From NCBI RefSeq assembly GCF_020026895.1, contig NZ_JAINZW010000005.1:1-64000 (forward strand): a DNA stretch of 64,000 bases, read 5' to 3'. The DNA comes from Novilysobacter selenitireducens (GTDB lineage: Bacteria > Pseudomonadota > Gammaproteobacteria > Xanthomonadales > Xanthomonadaceae). The notes beneath the pieces were generated by a model. It was not told where the DNA came from, ran no database searches, and saw nothing but the letters and a program-made list of their open reading frames with translations. The position numbers and the translations under genes are program-made. Positions within the stretch are counted from its first letter, which is position 1. The number at the start of each line of letters is the position of its first letter. Below are positions 17,156 to 25,314 of this stretch, in pieces.

Positions 17156-18163
17156 ATGAAAGCCGGTCGTTTCAAGCAGTGGGCAGCAGGCGTCGCCGCT
17201 CTGGCGGTTCCCGTCCTGGCATCGGCACAGGCCGCCGATCCGCAGCCGTGGCAGCTCAACATGGGCCGCGGCGTGACCCACCTGTCGCAGAACGCCTACG
17301 AGGCGCACATGCTGGCGCTGTGGATCTGCGTCGCGATCGGCCTGCTGGTGTTCGGCGCGATGGGCTTTGCGATGTTCAAGTTCCGCAAGTCCAAGGGCGC
17401 CGTGCCCGACCGCGACTTCACCCACAGCACCAAGCTCGAGATCCTGTGGACCGTGATCCCGGTGGCGCTGCTGGTGCTGATGGCCTTCCCGGCCACCAGC
17501 AAGCTGATCAACATGTACGACACCCGCAATGCCGAGATGACCGTCAAGGTCACCGGCTACCAGTGGATGTGGACGTACGAGTACCTGGGCGAGGGCGTGC
17601 AGTTCACCAGCCGCCTGGACCGCAAGAGCGACGAGATCCGCCAGAGCGGCATTCAGCCCACGGTCGCCGACCACGAGCACTACCTGCTGGACGTGGACAA
17701 CGAGCTGGTGCTGCCGACCGACACCAAGATCCGCTTCGTGATCACCGCCGACGACGTGATCCACGCGTGGTGGGTGCCGGCGCTGGGCTGGAAGCAGGAC
17801 GCGATCCCGGGCATCGTCAACGAGGCCTGGACGCAGATCGACGAGCCGGGCATCTACCGCGGCCAGTGCGCCGAGCTGTGCGGCAAGGACCACGGCTTCA
17901 TGCCGATCGTCGTGCGCGCCGTGCCGCCGGCCGAATACCAGCAGTGGCTCGCCGGCCAGAGGGCCGAGACCGCGCCGCCGGCCGACCCGACCACGCCGCC
18001 GCCGAGCAGCGACGGCAACGCCCCGCGCGGCCTGGACCCGGAGATGGTCGAGGACGTGCAGCAGGGCGACGAGGCCGCGATGCCGGTCGATGCCGACGCG
18101 GACGCCGACGCTGAAACGCCGGCCGATGCCGCTCCCGCCGCCGACGCCCCCGCGGCCGGCTGA
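17156..18163 (+). CDS. coxB: Cytochrome c oxidase subunit II
   Basis: Subunit II receives electrons from cytochrome c at its dinuclear CuA centre. I chose the ATG giving MKAGRFKQ and 335 residues with a cleavable signal (about 1-26). Two membrane spans follow (about 52-72 and 95-115), then a periplasmic cupredoxin domain. The CuA ligands are visible: His203, Cys238, Glu240, Cys242, His246 and Met249 in the CAELCGKDHGFM region. No heme-binding CxxCH is fused to the end, so this is the aa3 rather than caa3 form. The last 65 residues are a low-complexity acidic Pro/Ala tail (DADADAD), probably disordered. coxA follows 29 bases later with GAGGTAGG before its start. Confidence 0.96.
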   Translation: MKAGRFKQWAAGVAALAVPVLASAQAADPQPWQLNMGRGVTHLSQNAYEAHMLALWICVAIGLLVFGAMGFAMFKFRKSKGAVPDRDFTHSTKLEILWTVIPVALLVLMAFPATSKLINMYDTRNAEMTVKVTGYQWMWTYEYLGEGVQFTSRLDRKSDEIRQSGIQPTVADHEHYLLDVDNELVLPTDTKIRFVITADDVIHAWWVPALGWKQDAIPGIVNEAWTQIDEPGIYRGQCAELCGKDHGFMPIVVRAVPPAEYQQWLAGQRAETAPPADPTTPPPSSDGNAPRGLDPEMVEDVQQGDEAAMPVDADADADAETPADAAPAADAPAAG

Positions 18164-18192
18164 TCGAAACAGTATTTCCTTAGAGGTAGGCC

Positions 18193-19824
18193 ATGGCTGC
18201 CACGCACCCCGTTGCTGATCACCACCACGACGCCCACACCGATGAGCACGGCCACAAGCAGGGCTTCGTCGAGCGTTGGTTCTTCTCGACCAACCACAAG
18301 GACATCGGGACGCTGTACCTGATCTTCAGCTTCATCATGTTCATCATCGGCGCGGCGATGAGCGTGGTGATCCGCACTGAACTGGCGGTCCCGGGCCTGC
18401 AGCACGTCAGCCCCGAGTTCTTCAACCAGATGACCACCATGCATGCGCTGGTGATGATCTTCGGTGGCGTGATGCCAGCCTTCGTGGGCCTGGCCAACTG
18501 GATGATCCCGCTGCAGATCGGCGCGCCGGACATGGCGCTGCCGCGCATGAACAACTGGTCGTTCTGGATCCTGCCGTTCGCCTTCAGCCTGCTGCTGATG
18601 ACGCTGTTCCTGCCCGGTGGCGGCCCCGCCGGCGGCTGGACGCTCTATCCGCCGCTGAGCCTGCAGGGCGGCAGCAACGTTGCGTTCGTGATCTTCGCCA
18701 TCCACATGATGGGCATCAGCTCGATCATGGGCGCGATCAACGTCATCGCCACGCTGCTCAACATGCGTGCCCCGGGCGTGGACCTGCTGAAGATGCCGAT
18801 CTTCTGCTGGACCTGGCTGATCACCGCGTTCCTGCTGATCGCGGTGATGCCGGTGCTGGCCGGCGCGGTCACCATGCTGCTGACCGACAAGTTCTTCGCC
18901 ACCAGCTTCTTCAACGCGGCCGGCGGCGGCGACCCGGTGATGTTCCAGCACATCTTCTGGTTCTTCGGGCACCCCGAGGTCTACATCATGATCCTGCCGG
19001 CGTTCGGCATCGTGTCGGAGATCATCCCGACCTTCAGCCGCAAGCCGCTGTTCGGTTACCAGGCGATGGTGTACGCCACCGCGTCGATCGCGTTCCTGTC
19101 GTTCATCGTCTGGGCGCACCACATGTTCACCGTGGGCATGCCGCTGGGTGGCGAGATCTACTTCATGTTCGCGACCATGTTGATCGCGGTGCCGACCGGC
19201 GTGAAGGTGTTCAACTGGGTCACCACCATGTGGCGCGGGTCGATCACGTTCGAGTCGCCGATGCTGTGGGCGATCGCCTTCGTGATCCTTTTCACCATCG
19301 GCGGCTTCTCCGGCCTGATGCTCGCCATCGTGCCCGCGGACTTCCAGTACCACGACACCTACTTCGTGGTGGCGCACTTCCACTACGTGCTGGTGACCGG
19401 CGCGCTGTTCGCGATCATCGCGGCGGTCTACTACTGGTGGCCGAAGTGGACCGGGCGCATGTACAACGAGACGTTCGCCAAGTTCCACTTCTGGTGGACG
19501 ATGGTGTTCGTCAACCTGCTGTTCTTCCCGCAGCACTTCCTGGGCCTGGCCGGCATGCCGCGCCGCATCCCGGACTACAACGTGGTGTTCGCGGACTGGA
19601 ACCTGATCAGCTCGATCGGCGCGTTCGGCATGTTCGTCACGCCGTTCATGATGTTCGCCATCCTGCTGCACTCCAAGAAGCACGGCGCGCTTGCCGCCGC
19701 GCGTTCGTGGGAAGCTGCCAAGGGCCTGGAGTGGACCGTGCCGAGCCCGGCGCCGCACCACACCTTCGGTACGCCGCCGGTGATCCGCGACGGCGACCTG
19801 GCGCACGGCGACATCACGCACTGA
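18193..19824 (+). CDS. coxA: Cytochrome c oxidase subunit I
   Basis: Subunit I carries heme a, heme a3 and CuB and reduces oxygen while pumping protons. The 543 residues contain about twelve membrane spans. The sequence shows the conserved WFFGHPEVYIMILPAFG helix, which holds the CuB histidine and its cross-linked tyrosine, the HHMFTVG motif with two further CuB histidines, and HFHYVL with the heme a and a3 ligands. The N-terminus is short and histidine-rich (HPVADHHHDAHTDEHGH), probably cytosolic and possibly metal-binding. It sits between coxB and a tiny membrane-protein gene in the same operon. Confidence 0.97.
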   Translation: MAATHPVADHHHDAHTDEHGHKQGFVERWFFSTNHKDIGTLYLIFSFIMFIIGAAMSVVIRTELAVPGLQHVSPEFFNQMTTMHALVMIFGGVMPAFVGLANWMIPLQIGAPDMALPRMNNWSFWILPFAFSLLLMTLFLPGGGPAGGWTLYPPLSLQGGSNVAFVIFAIHMMGISSIMGAINVIATLLNMRAPGVDLLKMPIFCWTWLITAFLLIAVMPVLAGAVTMLLTDKFFATSFFNAAGGGDPVMFQHIFWFFGHPEVYIMILPAFGIVSEIIPTFSRKPLFGYQAMVYATASIAFLSFIVWAHHMFTVGMPLGGEIYFMFATMLIAVPTGVKVFNWVTTMWRGSITFESPMLWAIAFVILFTIGGFSGLMLAIVPADFQYHDTYFVVAHFHYVLVTGALFAIIAAVYYWWPKWTGRMYNETFAKFHFWWTMVFVNLLFFPQHFLGLAGMPRRIPDYNVVFADWNLISSIGAFGMFVTPFMMFAILLHSKKHGALAAARSWEAAKGLEWTVPSPAPHHTFGTPPVIRDGDLAHGDITH

Positions 19825-19870
19825 CGAAGCAGGGCGCCGCCTCCGTGGCGGCGCCCGTTGCATGGCGACC

Positions 19871-20017
19871 ATGACCGACTCTCCCCGCCAACCGAAGCAG
19901 CGTGACACCAGCGTCGAGGCCCGCCGCCGCGGTGCCGTGCGCACGGCGCTGTGGGCGGCGGCGGTCGCGGTCGCGGTGTACGTCGCCTTCATCCTCAGCG
20001 GGGTGGTGGGGCAATGA
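19871..20017 (+). CDS. Small single-span membrane protein between coxA and ctaG
   Basis: This 48-residue frame starts at ATG 19871; an in-frame ATG at 19862 would add three residues. It begins MTDSPRQPKQRDTSVEARRR, a basic cytosolic part, followed by one hydrophobic span (about residues 26-43) and a short tail ending VVGQ. Its stop overlaps the ctaG start as ATGA, so the two are translationally coupled. Betaproteobacterial and Xanthomonas cox operons often have a protein of this shape here, annotated as a cytochrome oxidase small assembly protein. I infer the same role from position and topology. It is easily missed because of its length. Confidence 0.7.
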   Translation: MTDSPRQPKQRDTSVEARRRGAVRTALWAAAVAVAVYVAFILSGVVGQ

Positions 20018-20595
20018 GCGACACCGCGCCCAAGCCACGTCCGGCCGCCGGCATCGTCAAGATGGTGCTGGTCGCGATCGCCGCGTTCGCCTTCACCTTC
20101 AGCCTGATCCCGCTGTACCGGATCGCCTGCGAGAAGGTGTTCGGCATCCGCCTGGAGCGCACGGCGTCGGAGGGCGTGCAGGATGCGCGCGCGCCGGCGG
20201 CCGAGCGCTGGGTGACGGTGGAGTTCGACGGCAGCGTCAACTCCAAGCTGCCGTGGGAGTTCACCCCGCACCAGTTCTCGATGCAGGTGAAGCCGGGCGA
20301 GCAGTACGAGACCACCTACTACGCGCGCAATACCAGCGACCGCACCGTCGTCGGCAGCGCCACCCCGTCGGTCGCGCCGGCGCGCGCGTCGGGCTACTTC
20401 AACAAGACCGAGTGCTTCTGCTTCACCGCGCAGACGCTGGAGGCCGGCGAGCAGCGCGACATGCCCGTGCGCTTCATCATCGACCCCAACCTGCCGGCCG
20501 ACGTCAAGACGGTCACCCTGTCCTACACCTTCTTCAAGAACGACGTGCTGACCGCACGCGCGGCCGCGGCCAACTCGCCGCACGCCGCGCCGTGA
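20014..20595 (+). CDS. ctaG: Cytochrome c oxidase assembly protein CtaG/Cox11
   Basis: CtaG delivers copper to the CuB site of subunit I. The ATG overlapping the preceding small gene gives 193 residues, the family norm. One N-terminal membrane span (about 13-35) is followed by a periplasmic immunoglobulin-like domain. The copper-binding CFCF motif is intact (Cys134 and Cys136 in KTECFCFTAQ), and a third conserved cysteine lies right after the span (Cys39 in RIACEKVFG). It is embedded between the structural genes coxA and coxC, in the usual order. Confidence 0.96.
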   Translation: MSDTAPKPRPAAGIVKMVLVAIAAFAFTFSLIPLYRIACEKVFGIRLERTASEGVQDARAPAAERWVTVEFDGSVNSKLPWEFTPHQFSMQVKPGEQYETTYYARNTSDRTVVGSATPSVAPARASGYFNKTECFCFTAQTLEAGEQRDMPVRFIIDPNLPADVKTVTLSYTFFKNDVLTARAAAANSPHAAP

Positions 20596-20641
20596 CCGGC
20601 ACGCCACGCTGACCCGCCGCACCAACACGGAACCTGCCGAC

Positions 20642-21520
20642 ATGGCCCACGCCCATTCGCCCGACGCCAACATCTACTTCGTGCCCCACAGCAGCCGCTG
20701 GCCGCTGCTGGGCTCGGTCGCGCTGTTCGTCCTCATGGTCGGCCTGGCCAGCTGGTTCAACGAAGCCGACTGGGGCATGTGGACGTTCTTCGTCGGCGCC
20801 GCCGGCATGATCGCGGTGCTGTTCGGCTGGTTCGGCGACGTCATCCGCGAGTCGATCGCCGGCCACTACAACCGCCAGGTCGACACCTCGTTCCGCATGG
20901 GCATGGTGTGGTTCATCTTCTCGGAAGTGATGTTCTTTGCCGCGTTCTTCGGCGCGCTGTTCTATGCCCGCCAGTTCGCGCTGCCGTGGCTGGGTGGCGA
21001 AGGCGACGGCGTGATGACCAACAGCCTGCTGTGGGACAGCTTCAGCACCGCATGGCCGAGCAACGGCCCAGGTGCGGTCGGTGGCAACTTCCAGACGATC
21101 CCGGCGTGGGGCCTGCCGCTGCTCAACACGCTGATCCTGTTGACCTCCGGCGTGACCATCACCATCGCCCACCACGCGCTCAAGGCCGGCCACCGCAAGC
21201 CGCTGCTGATCTGGCTGGGCGCCACCGTGGTGCTGGGCTGCATCTTCCTGTTCTTCCAGGCCGAGGAGTACATCCACGCCTACCGCGACCTCAACCTCAC
21301 GCTGGGTTCGGGGATCTACGGCTCGACCTTCTTCATGCTGACCGGGTTCCACGGCGCGCACGTCACGCTGGGCACGATCATGCTGGCGGTGATCTGGTTC
21401 CGCTGCCTGAAGGGCCACTTTGACCGCGACAACCACTTCGGCTTCGAGGCCGTGGCCTGGTACTGGCACTTCGTGGACGTGGTGTGGCTGGGTCTCTTCA
21501 TGTTCGTCTACGTGCTCTGA
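20642..21520 (+). CDS. coxC: Cytochrome c oxidase subunit III
   Basis: Subunit III is a membrane subunit without cofactors that stabilises proton pumping by subunit I. The 292-residue protein has about seven hydrophobic spans, with typical family segments such as FFGALFYAR, QAEEYIHA and the C-terminal WYWHFVDVVWLGLF helix. Like coxA it starts with a short histidine-containing N-terminus (MAHAHSPDA). Two hairpins follow its stop, so the structural operon coxB-coxA-small gene-ctaG-coxC probably ends here. Confidence 0.96.
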   Translation: MAHAHSPDANIYFVPHSSRWPLLGSVALFVLMVGLASWFNEADWGMWTFFVGAAGMIAVLFGWFGDVIRESIAGHYNRQVDTSFRMGMVWFIFSEVMFFAAFFGALFYARQFALPWLGGEGDGVMTNSLLWDSFSTAWPSNGPGAVGGNFQTIPAWGLPLLNTLILLTSGVTITIAHHALKAGHRKPLLIWLGATVVLGCIFLFFQAEEYIHAYRDLNLTLGSGIYGSTFFMLTGFHGAHVTLGTIMLAVIWFRCLKGHFDRDNHFGFEAVAWYWHFVDVVWLGLFMFVYVL

Positions 21521-21543
21521 CGCCGTAGCGAACCTTGCGCGGG

Positions 21544-21594
21544 GGCCGGCAATGCCGGCCTTTCGCGTCTGAGCGCCCGGACTTTTGCGGGCGC
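21544..21594. terminator. Paired hairpins between coxC and the convergent DUF2909 gene
   Basis: Two stems lie in the 84-base gap: GGCCGGC (21544-21550) with GCCGGCC (21554-21560) followed by TTT, and GCGCCCG (21573-21579) with CGGGCGC (21588-21594) around a T-rich loop. Their position between convergent genes suggests transcript ends for both, although the T-tracts are short. Confidence 0.55.
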
Positions 21595-21604
21595 GATTGC
21601 GGGG

Positions 21605-21823
21605 TCAGGCCCCCACGCCGTGCGGCGTGATCCAGCCCATCCAGATCGCCAGCATGACGATCAGGATCAGCCCGACAGACAGTGCGATGCGGCGGGTCAG
21701 GGCGTTGACGGTGCGTTTGCTCTGGCTCTTGTCGACCAGCATGTAGTACAGGCCCGCGCCGAGGTTCCAGAGAATCAGGATCAGGAAGGCGATGATCAGC
21801 AGCGTTTTCAGCGAGTCATTCAT
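21605..21823 (-). CDS. DUF2909 twin-transmembrane protein, antisense within the cox cluster
   Basis: The ATG giving MNDSLKTLL yields 72 residues with two hydrophobic spans (about 8-30 and 46-65) linked by a basic loop (KSQSKRTVNALTRR), the typical layout of this family. It lies between coxC and the SURF1 gene, the usual place in gammaproteobacterial cox clusters. It is coded on the opposite strand to everything around it. Function is unknown; the conserved position suggests oxidase assembly or stability. Its start faces the SURF1 gene, so a divergent promoter for both must lie in the 66 bases between them. Confidence 0.85.
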   Translation of the reverse strand: MNDSLKTLLIIAFLILILWNLGAGLYYMLVDKSQSKRTVNALTRRIALSVGLILIVMLAIWMGWITPHGVGA

Positions 21824-21889
21824 GTCGGTGCCTGCGATGCGCCGGAGCGGCGCGCCGCGTGGATTATCGCAGCCGCGGTGGCCGCACGC

Positions 21890-22609
21890 GTGAGCCGCCG
21901 GCGCAACCTTGTGTTCGGCTGGACACTGGCGGTGCTGGCGATCGGCCTGTTCGCCAGCTTGGGCGCGTGGCAGTCGCGGCGCGCGGTGGAGAAGCAGGCA
22001 ATGCTCGACGCCGCCGACCGCGTGCTGGTCGATCGCCGCGCCGTGCCGCTGGCCGAGGCGGCCGACGCGCAGCGCGCGCGCGACTACGACTGGACTGTCG
22101 GTACCGGCCGCTTCGACGCGCGTGGCGCACTGCTGCTGGACAACCAGCAGCGCGAGGGCCGTGTCGGCGTGCGGGCCTACCGGATTTTCGTGCCCGAGGC
22201 AGGCGCCCCGCTGCTGGTCGACCTGGGCTGGCTGCCGCTGGCGGGCGACCGCGCGCTGCCACGCGTGGAGCAGCCGGCGGGCGAACACGAGCTGCGAGGC
22301 CTGCTGGTGCCGCCGCCCTCCACCGGCATTGCCGTCGGCCCCGCGCTCAGCGCCACCGACGACGGCTGGCTGATGACGCGCGTGGACATGCAGGCCATAG
22401 CCGCGGAAACCGGCATGTCGGTCGCGCTGGCACCGCGCGTGCTGCGGCTGGATCCGGCGCTGCCGCTGGGCTACGCGCGCGACCTGGAGCTGCTGCCCAA
22501 CACCCTGCCGCCCGACAAGCACCGTGGGTATGCGGTGCAGTGGTTCGCGCTGGCGCTGGCGGTGCTCGCCACCGCCCTGATCCTGACTTTCCGGAAACCA
22601 CGCCGATGA
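21890..22609 (+). CDS. SURF1 family cytochrome oxidase biogenesis protein
   Basis: SURF1 proteins help insert heme a into subunit I. The start is uncertain: GTG 21890 has GGTGG eight bases upstream and gives 239 residues, while GTG 21878 would add four. There is an N-terminal span (about 8-26, followed by LGAWQSRRAVEKQ), a periplasmic domain with the conserved LLLDNQQREGRVGVRAYRIF stretch and LLVDLGWLPL, and a C-terminal span preceded by KHRGYAVQWFALA, all family hallmarks. The stop overlaps the next start as ATGA. Confidence 0.92.
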   Translation: MSRRRNLVFGWTLAVLAIGLFASLGAWQSRRAVEKQAMLDAADRVLVDRRAVPLAEAADAQRARDYDWTVGTGRFDARGALLLDNQQREGRVGVRAYRIFVPEAGAPLLVDLGWLPLAGDRALPRVEQPAGEHELRGLLVPPPSTGIAVGPALSATDDGWLMTRVDMQAIAAETGMSVALAPRVLRLDPALPLGYARDLELLPNTLPPDKHRGYAVQWFALALAVLATALILTFRKPRR

Positions 22610-23175
22610 CTGCCGACAACCGAACCCGCAACCGCAACCGCAACCGCGGCCTGCTCATCGGGATCTTCGTGATGTTCTTCGGCAGCATGCTGGTGGCCGG
22701 CCTGCTGCGCTTCTCGGGCTGGCGCCCGGCCGGCACGCAGAACCATGGCGAACTGCTGCAGCCGCCGGGCGACCTGCGCGAGGTGACGCCGCGCCTGGCC
22801 GATGGCGGCACCTACGCGTGGAACCCGATCGAGCGGCGCTGGCGCATCGCCATCGCGCCGCCTGCCGACTGCGGCGCGCCGTGCGAGGCGCTCGTCGGCC
22901 AGATCGATACCGTCTGGCAACTGTTCGGCAAGGATGCGGACGAGGTCGACGTGCTGTGGATCGGCGCGCCGCCCGCCGCGTTGCCGGCCGGCGGTGCATG
23001 GCGCGTGGTCGAGCCCGATCCTGCGGTGCGCGCGGGCCTGCCACGCGTGGACGACCCGACCGGCGTGCCGGTGTACGTGATCGACCCGAACGGCTTCGTG
23101 GTTCTGCGCTACGCTCCCGGCTTCGATCCGGGCGGGCTGCGCAAGGACGTGTCCAAGCTGCTGAAGTTGCGCTGA
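22606..23175 (+). CDS. Membrane-anchored thioredoxin-fold, Sco-like protein with CxxxC
   Basis: This 189-residue protein has a basic N-terminus, one span (about 15-34) and a periplasmic domain. It is annotated in relatives only as a conserved cox-cluster protein. The domain looks like a reduced Sco/thioredoxin fold: Cys89 and Cys93 in DCGAPC have the CxxxC spacing of Sco copper chaperones, and VYVIDPNGFVVLRYAPGF resembles the Sco strand that usually leads to a copper-binding histidine. That histidine is not evident. It overlaps SURF1 by four bases and precedes ctaA. A role in CuA loading or in reducing CuA cysteines is inference. The codons for residues 8-14 form a short CAACCG-type tandem repeat coding RNRNRNR. 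Confidence 0.7.
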   Translation: MTADNRTRNRNRNRGLLIGIFVMFFGSMLVAGLLRFSGWRPAGTQNHGELLQPPGDLREVTPRLADGGTYAWNPIERRWRIAIAPPADCGAPCEALVGQIDTVWQLFGKDADEVDVLWIGAPPAALPAGGAWRVVEPDPAVRAGLPRVDDPTGVPVYVIDPNGFVVLRYAPGFDPGGLRKDVSKLLKLR

Positions 23176-23200
23176 TCCGGCGCGCATCCATGCCTACCGA

Positions 23201-24385
23201 ATGAATACCGCTTTCAAGTCCGCCAGCTGGTACCGCCACTTCCACCGCATCGCCTGGCTCGCGGTCGCACTGGCGACCGTCGTGATCCTGTTCGGTGCGT
23301 TCGTGCGCCTGTCCGACGCCGGACTGAGCTGCCCCGACTGGCCGACCTGCTATGGCCGCGCCGCATGGCCGACGTCGGTGGAAGGCGTGCGCCACGACAC
23401 GGCGCTGGAGATCCGGCCGCTGGAAGTGCACAAGGCGTGGCGCGAGCAGTTCCACCGCCACATCGCCGCCACGCTGGGCGTGCTGGTGCTCGGCCTGGCG
23501 CTGCTGGCGGCGCGCAAGCGCCGATGGGGCATCGCGCGCGTGCTTGTCGCCGCTGGGCTGGTGGCGGCGGCGATACCGCTCTACATGAAGGGCCAGCACG
23601 TAGCGGCGGCCGTGCTCGCCATCGCTGGCGAGGCGATCCTGCTGGTGTCGGCGTTGCGATGGAGCAACGTGGACCTCGCACGCGCGGGCGCGATCACGCT
23701 CGCCGTCATCGTCTTCCAGGCCCTGCTGGGCATGTGGACGGTGACCTGGCTGCTCAAGCCGGTGGTAGTGATGGGCCACCTGCTGGGCGGGCTGCTGACG
23801 TTCTCGCTGCTCACGTGGATGGCGTGGCGGGCGACCGACGTGCCGATCCGCCTGGCGGAAGCGCGCGCACTGCGGCGCTGGGTCGGCATCGGCATCGCCG
23901 TGCTCGCGCTCCAGATCGCGCTGGGCGGCTGGACCAGTGCCAACTACGCCGCGCTGGCGTGCGGCGCCGGCGGCTGGGTCGCCGACACCACGCACTGGCT
24001 GGACTTCCCCAAGTGCGTCGGCCAGTGGTGGCCGCGGCATGACTTCGGCGAGGCCTTCGTGCTGTGGCGTGGCATCGGCGCCGACTACGAAGGCGGCGTG
24101 CTCAGCGGCGAGGCGCGCATCGCGATCCAGCTGGCGCACCGGATGATTGCCGTCGTTGCGGCCCTCTACCTGCTGGTGCTGGCCGCGCGCCTGGTACGCA
24201 TCCCCGGCGTGCGCGGCTGGGCCACCCTGCTAGGCGCCGCGACGCTGGTCCAGGTCGGCCTGGGCATTGCCAACGTCAAGTTCTCGCTGCCGCTGGGCGT
24301 GGCCGTGGCGCACGTCGGTGGCGCGGTCGTGCTGTTGTTCGTGCTGGTCACCCTGCTGGCGCGCCTGCGCAGCCCGGAGCACTGA
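23201..24385 (+). CDS. ctaA: Heme A synthase (COX15/CtaA)
   Basis: CtaA oxidises the C8 methyl group of heme O to make heme A for cytochrome oxidase. The 394 residues form about eight membrane spans. The conserved N-terminal region is present: the [17 protein letters not shown] loop with its cysteine pair and [13 protein letters not shown] with heme-ligand histidines. Later histidines lie in VVMGHLLGG, the AHRMIAV span and VAVAHVGG. The next gene starts within its stop (TGATG), so heme A and heme O synthases are translated together. Confidence 0.95.
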   Translation: MNTAFKSASWYRHFHRIAWLAVALATVVILFGAFVRLSDAGLSCPDWPTCYGRAAWPTSVEGVRHDTALEIRPLEVHKAWREQFHRHIAATLGVLVLGLALLAARKRRWGIARVLVAAGLVAAAIPLYMKGQHVAAAVLAIAGEAILLVSALRWSNVDLARAGAITLAVIVFQALLGMWTVTWLLKPVVVMGHLLGGLLTFSLLTWMAWRATDVPIRLAEARALRRWVGIGIAVLALQIALGGWTSANYAALACGAGGWVADTTHWLDFPKCVGQWWPRHDFGEAFVLWRGIGADYEGGVLSGEARIAIQLAHRMIAVVAALYLLVLAARLVRIPGVRGWATLLGAATLVQVGLGIANVKFSLPLGVAVAHVGGAVVLLFVLVTLLARLRSPEH

Positions 24386-25314
24386 TGTCCAGCGCCCGCG
24401 CCACCTTGCGCCAGTACTTCGACCTGACCAAGCCCCGGGTCGTGGCGCTGATCGTGTTCACCGCGATCGTCGGCATGTTCCTGGCAGTGCCCGGCCTGCC
24501 GCCGCTGCGCGAGTCCGTGCTCGGCTTCCTGGGCATCTGGCTGGCGGCATCGTCGGCCGCGGCGATCAACCAGCTGCTGGACTCGCGCATCGACGCCAAG
24601 ATGGCGCGCACCTCGTGGCGGCCGATCGTGGTCGGGCAGATCACCCCCGGGCGCGCGCTGGCGTTCGCGCTGGTGCTGGCAGCACTGTCGATGGCGATAC
24701 TGGTGCTGTGGGTCAACCCACTCACCGCGCTGCTGACCTTTGCCTCGCTGATCGGTTACGCGGTGATCTACACCGTGTTCCTCAAGCGCGCCACGCCGCA
24801 GAACATCGTCATCGGCGGCATTGCCGGCGCCGCGCCGCCGCTGCTGGGCTGGGCCGCGGTCACCGGCATGCAGGGCGAGTGGGACTGGGCGCACGCGCTG
24901 CTGCTGGTGCTGATCATCTTCGTGTGGACGCCGCCGCACTTCTGGGCACTGGCGATCTTCCGCCGCGACGACTACGCCCGCGCGCTGGTGCCGATGCTGC
25001 CGGTGACGCACGGCGTGGCCTACACGCGCTGGCAGATCCTGCTCTACACCGTGCTCCTGGTGGTGGTCACGGTGCTGCCGTGGGCCTCGGGCATGAGCGG
25101 CCTGTTCTACCTCGGCGGCGCGCTGGTGCTGGGCGCGGTGTTCCTGTGGCACGCGTGGCGCCTGATGGATCCGCCCGACGAGCTGTACGCGATGAAGGTG
25201 TTCAACTACTCCATCGTCTACCTGATGGCGCTGTTCGCCTTCCTGCTGGTCGACCACTGGCTGCTGCCGTGGCTGCAGCCGGGGCCCGCATTCGAGCTGC
25301 GCCCCGCCGGCTGA
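24385..25314 (+). CDS. ctaB: Protoheme IX farnesyltransferase (heme O synthase)
   Basis: CtaB/CyoE attaches a farnesyl chain to heme B, making heme O, the substrate of CtaA. The ATG overlapping the ctaA stop gives 309 residues with about nine spans. The UbiA-superfamily prenyl-diphosphate site is visible as [19 protein letters not shown], and a second conserved loop reads [15 protein letters not shown]. Its stop again overlaps the next start by one base, so ctaA, ctaB and the MFS gene form a tight coupled set. Confidence 0.95.
   Translation: MSSARATLRQYFDLTKPRVVALIVFTAIVGMFLAVPGLPPLRESVLGFLGIWLAASSAAAINQLLDSRIDAKMARTSWRPIVVGQITPGRALAFALVLAALSMAILVLWVNPLTALLTFASLIGYAVIYTVFLKRATPQNIVIGGIAGAAPPLLGWAAVTGMQGEWDWAHALLLVLIIFVWTPPHFWALAIFRRDDYARALVPMLPVTHGVAYTRWQILLYTVLLVVVTVLPWASGMSGLFYLGGALVLGAVFLWHAWRLMDPPDELYAMKVFNYSIVYLMALFAFLLVDHWLLPWLQPGPAFELRPAG

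Noticed and set aside
17854-20673. Long minus-strand open frame (939 codons) across the cytochrome oxidase genes
   Set aside because: It is antisense to coxB, coxA and ctaG, has biased low-complexity His/Arg/Asp composition and no family resemblance. In DNA this GC-rich long shadow frames are expected opposite real genes.
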